Part shown: positions 1-3,429 of the stretch, piece by piece
Numbering within the stretch: position 1 is the first letter of the stretch
Layout of the letters: each line of letters begins with the position of its first letter
Assembly (NCBI GenBank): GCA_934502905.1
Contig: CAKSVK010000202.1
Coordinates: 1 to 5,862, forward strand
Length of the DNA: 5,862 nucleotides
DNA from: an uncultured Chitinophagaceae bacterium
Lineage (GTDB): Bacteria > Bacteroidota > Bacteroidia > Chitinophagales > Chitinophagaceae
Reading direction: 5' to 3'
Position numbers and translations under genes: made by a program
The notes under the pieces: generated by a model
What the model was told of the DNA's origin: nothing
The model's input: the letters and a program-made list of their open reading frames with translations, nothing else
The model's database searches: none

Positions 1-473
1 TCACTGTTCAGGGCATTCTCCACTACCTGCTCCCAGCACTGCAGCCAGTTACCGAGCGACCGGTAGCTGAAAAACTGCTGAAACACCCGGTAGGGATCAC
101 TATATTCTTTTTCAGACAGGCATCGCGGAAGCTCCTTCCACACATCAGCGCTAACATAATGGCTGCAATAGTATTTTTTATGGAAGAGCTCTTCTTTTTT
201 AATGGTAACCACGCTGTGCTTCTTATACCTCAAAGCATAAGCGGCTTTTATAAGCGAGCGGATGAGCTTGCTGTATAACAGCACATCGCCGGGCGGATAT
301 TCTTTGTACACGCCTGCCCCACTGGCATGGCATACCAGCTTTTTGATGAGCCTGCGAAAGTGGTGCACATGCGCTTCGGCAAAGAAGTGGGCAATTACCT
401 GGTAAGGGTCTGTAATGCATTCGCAGAGCCAGCATTGGGTGTTGAACGGGTCTTTGTGGTGCTTGGTTTTCAT
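1..473 (-). CDS. Conserved-type hypothetical protein with internal duplication, 3' end cut by the window
   Basis: Reading from the ATG at 473 gives 157 codons with no stop before the window edge, so the C-terminus is missing. I do not recognise the family. The product looks soluble: no signal peptide or membrane segment. It starts with a cysteine cluster (C14, C17, C19 in QCWLCECITDP). The segment from D22 (DPYQVIAHFF) recurs at D126 (DPYRVFQQFF) with a constant offset of 104 residues. Shared positions include D, P, Y, V, FF, an aromatic (F39/W143), V47/V151 and A50/A154, so the protein is probably two related helical modules joined by a basic stretch (LRYKKHSVVTIKKEELFHKK). The start lies 4 nt beyond the stop of the upstream RNase-like gene (478-972), so the two are almost certainly co-transcribed and probably translationally linked. 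It could be a partner, inhibitor or effector of that protein, but nothing in the sequence decides this. That it is a real gene is well supported; its function is unknown. Confidence 0.75.
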   Translation of the reverse strand, partial: MKTKHHKDPFNTQCWLCECITDPYQVIAHFFAEAHVHHFRRLIKKLVCHASGAGVYKEYPPGDVLLYSKLIRSLIKAAYALRYKKHSVVTIKKEELFHKKYYCSHYVSADVWKELPRCLSEKEYSDPYRVFQQFFSYRSLGNWLQCWEQVVENALNS

Positions 474-477
474 CTTT

Positions 478-972
478 TTATTTTTGAGTGAGGTCTTGCT
501 GTTGCGGTGGCAGTACACCGGGGAAGGCGGTGATGATCTCTCCGCCGGTGCTGGTAATGACGGTAATGGTGGTTACGGTATTGCCCGAAGTGTCTTGACC
601 GAGCGGCGTGCCGGTATCCAGTACCCGCTGCAGGTGAGGACTGCAGGGCATTGTTTGGGGCGGTTGCTGGCAGGCGTCTCTTATGCAGGACACAATTTGC
701 GGTATGGGTATGGTAAACTTGCCGGTAAGCGGGTGGCGCGGCACTTTGTAGTAATGGCGCTCTAAAATATGCGCCAGGGCTTTGCTGCTTAAGTACGAGC
801 CTTTGCGCAGCAGCTTTTTACGGTGCTTTACGGGCAGTTGCCAGATAAGCCCCTCCTGCATTTGCTGCAGCCAGCTTTGGGTATCTGCCAGCAGGAACAG
901 GGCCTGCAGCCATTGGGTTTCGTTGAAATGGATGTTGGTGTTTTGTGCAGGTGTGGCAACGGCGTTGTCCAT
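478..972 (-). CDS. Small protein with a BECR/EndoU-like RNase domain (putative)
   Basis: This 164-aa soluble protein has no signal peptide. Residues 1-55 are helical and Trp/Gln-rich (WLQALFLLADTQSW), ending in a basic patch (KHRKKLLRKG). From about residue 60 the pattern resembles BECR-fold RNase domains (the barnase/EndoU/colicin E5/RelE group common as toxin tips): a helix with HILERH (H68, H73), a GKF segment (G84-F86) with a following I...I helix (residues 93-100), then a strand pair with TTITVIT and a terminal GGEIITAFPG (T148, F150, P151). In that family the histidine(s), a basic residue and the final T-x-Y/F-P strand form the active site. This is recognition by pattern, not by a search. 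Family members are usually C-terminal tips of large secreted toxins; here the domain stands alone in the cytoplasm, behind a structured RNA leader. The ATG at 972 is the only plausible start, as the next Met is residue 38. There is no Shine-Dalgarno box, only an A/T-rich stretch. The tail after P151 is Gln-rich and probably disordered. Confidence 0.8.
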   Translation of the reverse strand: MDNAVATPAQNTNIHFNETQWLQALFLLADTQSWLQQMQEGLIWQLPVKHRKKLLRKGSYLSSKALAHILERHYYKVPRHPLTGKFTIPIPQIVSCIRDACQQPPQTMPCSPHLQRVLDTGTPLGQDTSGNTVTTITVITSTGGEIITAFPGVLPPQQQDLTQK

Positions 973-986
973 AACAAAAAGTTTTA

Positions 987-1211
987 GGCTGGCACCCGCA
1001 CAAAAAAATAGGTGCGGGCCTTACCAACCACCGTTCTTAGTGACAGCCAAGAAAATGGATTTACGGCAAGACCCACACCTACCTTAGGCTACAAATATAG
1101 CTATGCCAGTAGATATGGGTACTTTCACCGTCTCGCTTTCTTGGCTGTCAATCTTTGAACGACGAGACTTTTAAATATTTATTTTCTATTATGCCCAATT
1201 ATAGGTTGGGC
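987..1211 (-). ncRNA. Structured leader RNA upstream of the RNase-like gene
   Basis: Read on the minus strand, three hairpins lie in order between the predicted promoter and the ATG at 972. Hairpin 1: GCCCAA (1211-1206) pairs with TTGGGC (1198-1193). Hairpin 2 is long: a perfect 14-bp closing helix (1150-1137 with 1054-1041), a 7-bp middle helix (1131-1125 with 1069-1063), a 12-bp upper helix (1120-1109 with 1082-1071) and a 26-nt apical loop that can itself fold. Hairpin 3: GGTTGG (1029-1024) with CCAGCC (992-987), then CCCGCAC (1018-1012) with GTGCGGG (1001-995), around a U-rich loop with seven Us. Five pairs in hairpins 2 and 3 are G-U on this strand and would be A-C mismatches on the other, so the minus-strand transcript is the folded one. 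I know of no named RNA family that fits. It may be a cis-regulatory leader, a processed small RNA or an RNA partner of the downstream protein. The ends are approximate. Confidence 0.6.
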
Positions 1212-1216
1212 TACTA

Positions 1217-1247
1217 TAAAGATATATACTTTGCAATAAGTAAACAA
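1217..1247 (-). promoter_or_regulatory. Putative Bacteroidetes-type promoter of the RNA/RNase-like operon
   Basis: On the minus strand, TATCTTTA (1224-1217) matches the Bacteroidetes -7 consensus TAnnTTTG at 5 of the 6 fixed bases, and a TTG (1247-1245) sits 20 nt upstream as the -33 element. Transcription would start near 1211, at the base of the first leader hairpin, giving an untranslated leader of roughly 240 nt. The -33 element lies inside the 20-bp palindrome at 1239-1258. The match is short and such boxes occur by chance in AT-rich DNA. Confidence 0.35.
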
Positions 1248-1258
1248 CTTTGTTTACT
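1239..1258. promoter_or_regulatory. 20-bp perfect palindrome, candidate operator for the XRE-type protein
   Basis: AGTAAACAA-CT-TTGTTTACT has two perfect 9-bp arms around a 2-bp centre. It lies 32 bp upstream of the XRE-type gene (ATG at 1291) and covers the predicted -33 element of the divergent RNA/RNase-like operon. Dimeric Cro/C1-type regulators bind palindromes of about this size, usually beside their own gene, so the site could serve both autoregulation and control of the divergent operon. That use is inferred. Confidence 0.5.
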
Positions 1259-1271
1259 ATTTTTTAAAAAA

Positions 1272-1285
1272 AATTGTCCACAATT
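1272..1285. promoter_or_regulatory. Second short palindrome next to the XRE-type start
   Basis: AATTGT-CC-ACAATT is a perfect 6+2+6 palindrome ending 5 bp before the ATG at 1291. Its 8-mer TTGTCCAC (1274-1281) resembles the TTGTTTAC half-site of the larger palindrome (6 of 8 identical), with starts 24 bp apart. It could be a weaker second operator that would block translation or transcription of the regulator gene. In AT-rich DNA a 6-bp arm alone is weak evidence. Confidence 0.25.
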
Positions 1286-1290
1286 GTATT

Positions 1291-1533
1291 ATGCGTAAGT
1301 TGGACAAGGACGATATTGATATTAAAAATAAGATAGCTATTCGCATGAAAGCCTTGCGGAAAAAGACAGGCAAGCATATGTCTGCTTTTGCATCTGAAAC
1401 AGATAAAGACAAACAAAGTCAATATAGGTGGGAGAAGAAAGGTGCATCTATTCTTACAGTGAATAAATTTTGTAAGGAGGTCGGGATTTCTGTTTATGAT
1501 TTTTTTAATGCCCCTATTTTTAAAGGGAAATGA
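1291..1533 (+). CDS. XRE/Cro-C1-type helix-turn-helix DNA-binding protein
   Basis: The 80-aa product consists almost entirely of one helix-turn-helix domain. IAIRMKALRKKTG (about residues 15-27) matches the first helix of the HTH_3 family, followed by MSAFASETDKDKQSQYRWEKKG (30-51), where the normal recognition helix and its closing xxWExG pattern are seen as YRWEKKG. It ends with ILTVNKFCKEVGISVYDFFN (54-73), the usual last helices with a V-x-DFF motif. The stretch ETDKDKQSQ is more polar than the usual GISxxTIS, so DNA specificity may be unusual. The size fits repressors or antitoxin-like regulators of accessory modules. The gene is divergent from the structured RNA/RNase-like operon, with palindromes in the shared spacer. 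There is no Shine-Dalgarno sequence; the first ATG in frame was taken. Its AT-rich composition differs visibly from the GC-richer genes on the left. Confidence 0.8.
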   Translation: MRKLDKDDIDIKNKIAIRMKALRKKTGKHMSAFASETDKDKQSQYRWEKKGASILTVNKFCKEVGISVYDFFNAPIFKGK

Positions 1534-1847
1534 AAAGCATCTATTAAAGTCAGCTTTATTTTGAGGATTGAATCTATGCTGTAAAAGGATTAACTATTGG
1601 CAATAATTCTTGTCTATGCAGTATTTATTTTAGTCGCTATCCTGAGATAAAATCAATAGAGCACTCACGTTCAGCAATAGTCTTAATGGAAAACCAGGGG
1701 TTTCAATAATTGTCAATTTCTATTTGTGCCAATCCATTCTGTTTGATTTTTAATTCGGAAACAGCTACCAATTAGCTGAAAAAAAACAAATCACTTTTGA
1801 ATTATCAAGTTTGGCGTGTATTTCAATTGTAAAGCTGAACAGGATTT
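1534..1847. other. Gene-free AT-rich stretch with a possible decayed ORF
   Basis: No intact gene is visible in these 314 bases. On the minus strand, 1771-1637 reads in one frame as a protein-like run (SELKIKQNGLAQIEIDNY, a stop, then NPWFSIKTIAERECSIDF) before another stop, which could be the remnant of a dead gene or chance. A 6-bp hairpin (CAGCTA/TAGCTG, 1762-1778) lies downstream of the lipoprotein gene. On the minus strand it is followed by only three Ts, so it is a poor terminator; the long T-run lies on its wrong side. Confidence 0.5.
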
Positions 1848-2576
1848 TTAACGGGTAAAGCTTCCTACTTTGATCACAATATTATCATATTCGTAAGGCG
1901 CGCTATCATCATCTGTCAATGCTGTTCTTTCTTCCATAAACATATGGTCTAATAACTGTCCGGTAATATCGTATTTTGTGTAGTACGTGTCTGTCAGGGT
2001 CTCGTCGTCGTCAATAATATCGGGTTCTCTGTAAGCAATCAGGTATTTTTTATCAGCATTTGCATTACCGTAAATTAAGGTCGTGTTCCTATGACCTGGA
2101 TAAAAACTGGGGAGGCTGTAAAAATTTACACAATTAAACTGAGTTTGAGAACCATTGTCGAACGGAAGCCAAAGCCCTTCTTCGCCAAGATTTGGATTTG
2201 TAGCATTTTTTAACCACCAGCCATCGCTGCGTTTTTGTATGTAGAACCCAAGTTGAGAAGGGAACTCTACTCCAAAGAGTGTCTCAGATATATACATTGC
2301 CAGCCATTTTTTTCCATCCACTACAGTATCTTTTGTTTTCCATTTAAATGTACCAATAGTATCAATCAGGTTCCCGAAATCAGGTTCGCCATTCGATAAA
2401 TCTCTGATATCTGCAGTACTGCTGTAATGATACGACATGTAATAAACGGCCCATGTGCTTCCGTCCCTTGGGTCGGTATCAGCCCCGTTGCCATTATTGT
2501 CAGGCGCATTTTTTTTGCATGAAAGAAAAGATATGGTTATCATCAGGGAGCAGAAAAGGAAAATAGCAGGTTTCAT
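1848..2576 (-). CDS. Small lipoprotein of unknown function
   Basis: The product is a 242-aa protein starting MKPAIFLFCSLMITISF, then a lipobox FLSC with Cys20 as the lipidated residue, so it should be exported and anchored to a membrane. The start at 2576 was preferred to an upstream in-frame ATG at 2633 because it puts the signal peptide at the N-terminus; the extra 19 residues would mask it. After a Asn/Gly/Asp-rich linker (KKNAPDNNGNGADTD) the mature part is rich in Trp, Tyr and beta-type alternation, with two acidic patches (DIIDDDE near residue 183 and DDDSAP near 223). There is no surface-export acidic signal directly after the Cys. I do not recognise a domain. It lies downstream of the response regulator on the same strand but is separated by 174 bp with an inverted-repeat cluster, so it may have its own promoter. 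A role as target or accessory of the two-component system is only a guess. Confidence 0.8.
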   Translation of the reverse strand: MKPAIFLFCSLMITISFLSCKKNAPDNNGNGADTDPRDGSTWAVYYMSYHYSSTADIRDLSNGEPDFGNLIDTIGTFKWKTKDTVVDGKKWLAMYISETLFGVEFPSQLGFYIQKRSDGWWLKNATNPNLGEEGLWLPFDNGSQTQFNCVNFYSLPSFYPGHRNTTLIYGNANADKKYLIAYREPDIIDDDETLTDTYYTKYDITGQLLDHMFMEERTALTDDDSAPYEYDNIVIKVGSFTR

Positions 2577-2626
2577 TTTGTCAAATTTTAGTAATGCTAA
2601 ATTCCGGTATGCGGTAAGCGGATACA

Positions 2627-2641
2627 ACCCCAAAAAGGGGG
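2627..2641. promoter_or_regulatory. ACCCC/GGGG palindrome upstream of the lipoprotein gene
   Basis: ACCCCAAAAAGGGGG is an inverted repeat of four C/G pairs around five As, 50 bp upstream of the lipoprotein ATG (2576). It differs by one base from 3411-3425, which sits upstream of the response-regulator gene. The shared sequence and similar position suggest a common regulatory site or RNA hairpin. There is no following T-run in either direction that would make it a convincing terminator. Confidence 0.35.
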
Positions 2642-2654
2642 ATATGATTTTTTG

Positions 2655-2744
2655 CCCGCAGATAGGCGCAGATTGTTTCCGCAGATTTTCACTGATATTT
2701 TCTGCGGGAATCTGCGGTGTATTTTATCTGCGGAGATCAGCGGA
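2655..2744. repeat. CGCAGAT-type inverted-repeat cluster
   Basis: Three copies of CGCAGAT (in 2655-2663, 2666-2673 and 2679-2686) are followed by three inverted copies (TCTGCGG at 2701-2707, ATCTGCGG at 2710-2717 and 2726-2733) and a degenerate fourth (GATCAGCGG, 2735-2743). Two perfect 9-bp helices nest: CCGCAGATA (2656-2664) with TATCTGCGG (2725-2733), and CCGCAGATT (2679-2687) with AATCTGCGG (2709-2717). The cluster fills the gap between the response regulator stop and the lipoprotein. Repeats of this general kind are common between genes in Bacteroidetes, from my memory of such genomes. Transcribed, it folds into a strong hairpin that could end or protect the regulator mRNA, though it lacks a U-run. 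Confidence 0.75.
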
Positions 2745-2750
2745 AAACAC

Positions 2751-3374
2751 TCATATTAACCTCTCATTAATAGCTTTGGAATCAGCTTCAGTAGCGGAAT
2801 TCACCTGCAATTTCTCATAAATTTTTTTGATGTAAGACCGGATGGTTTCAAACGAAAGGTTTAATTCGGAAGCGATCATTTTATAACTATTGCCCTTGCA
2901 TAATAAAGTAAGAATTTCATGCTCTCTTGCCGAAAGCCGGTAATCGGCCGCCTGCCGCTGCATGGAACTGATCACCATTTTGGCAATAGCAGGACTCATG
3001 GATGCGCCGCCGCTAAGCACATCTTTAACAGAGGAAATGAGCTTTTCCGAAACATTTTTTTTGAGCAGGTAGCCCGAAGCACCGGCGCATATGGCATCAA
3101 ATACATTTTTATTGTCGTCAAATACGGTAAGCATAATGATGGCAATGCCGGTATTTACCTGTCTTATTTTCTTTACCGCCTCAATACCCGTCATACCGGG
3201 CATATCAATATCCATTAGGATTATATCGGGATTTTCTTCTTTTAATTGCTCCAGCACCTGCATGCAGTTGCCGTAGCTGCCGGTTACCACAAACTCATCA
3301 GAAAGGGTCAGCAGCTCCTCCAGCCCTTTGCGAAGGGTCTCGTTATCTTCGTATATCGTAATCTTTGTAAGCAT
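2751..3374 (-). CDS. NarL/FixJ-family response regulator
   Basis: This 207-aa protein has the full family layout. The receiver domain (about 1-120) shows the acidic pocket E9/D10, phospho-acceptor D55 in ILMDIDMPG, T83 in MLTVFD and K105 in GYLLKK. The LuxR-type helix-turn-helix (about 146-205) shows LSAREHEILTLLCKGNSYKMIASELNLSFETIRSYIKKIYEKLQ in short: LSxREhEIL (147-155), IASELNLSFETI (167-178) and the recognition-helix continuation to KLQV (188-191). It should be phosphorylated by the kinase encoded immediately upstream and then bind DNA as a dimer. The pair is probably one operon: the gap from the kinase stop is 55 bp and holds a palindrome. The ATG at 3374 gives the standard family N-terminus (MLTKITIYEDN). 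No key residue is missing. Confidence 0.95.
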   Translation of the reverse strand: MLTKITIYEDNETLRKGLEELLTLSDEFVVTGSYGNCMQVLEQLKEENPDIILMDIDMPGMTGIEAVKKIRQVNTGIAIIMLTVFDDNKNVFDAICAGASGYLLKKNVSEKLISSVKDVLSGGASMSPAIAKMVISSMQRQAADYRLSAREHEILTLLCKGNSYKMIASELNLSFETIRSYIKKIYEKLQVNSATEADSKAINERLI

Positions 3375-3410
3375 GCCGGAGCAAATTACATTTTTCCTTG
3401 TTTTATAGTC

Positions 3411-3426
3411 ACCCCAAAATGGGGGT
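3411..3426. promoter_or_regulatory. ACCCC/GGGGT palindrome between kinase and regulator genes
   Basis: ACCCC (3411-3415) pairs with GGGGT (3422-3426) around a 6-base loop, 36 bp upstream of the response-regulator ATG and just after the kinase stop. Its first 15 bases match 2627-2641 at 14 positions. It could be an operator for the NarL-type regulator or an mRNA hairpin tuning kinase-to-regulator ratio. No U-run follows on the minus strand. Confidence 0.4.
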
Positions 3427-3429
3427 ACG

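Noticed and set aside
415..765. 116-aa plus-strand reading frame
   Set aside because: Antisense to the RNase-like gene and the start of its partner; low-complexity GG-rich product and no family features.
995..1018. Rho-independent terminator in the leader
   Set aside because: The U-run is in the loop rather than after the stem, and the coding start follows 23 nt later.
1041..1150. Integron attC site or IS terminal inverted repeats
   Set aside because: No GTTRRRY/RYYYAAC core at the ends and no transposase or integrase between or beside the 14-bp repeats in the window.
1041..1168. CRISPR array or tandem RNA repeats typical of type III toxin-antitoxin loci
   Set aside because: No regularly spaced direct repeats are present; the structure is one long hairpin with flanking stems.
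1762..1786. Terminator for the lipoprotein gene
   Set aside because: 6-bp stem only, and the eight-base T-run (minus strand) precedes the stem; just three Ts follow it.
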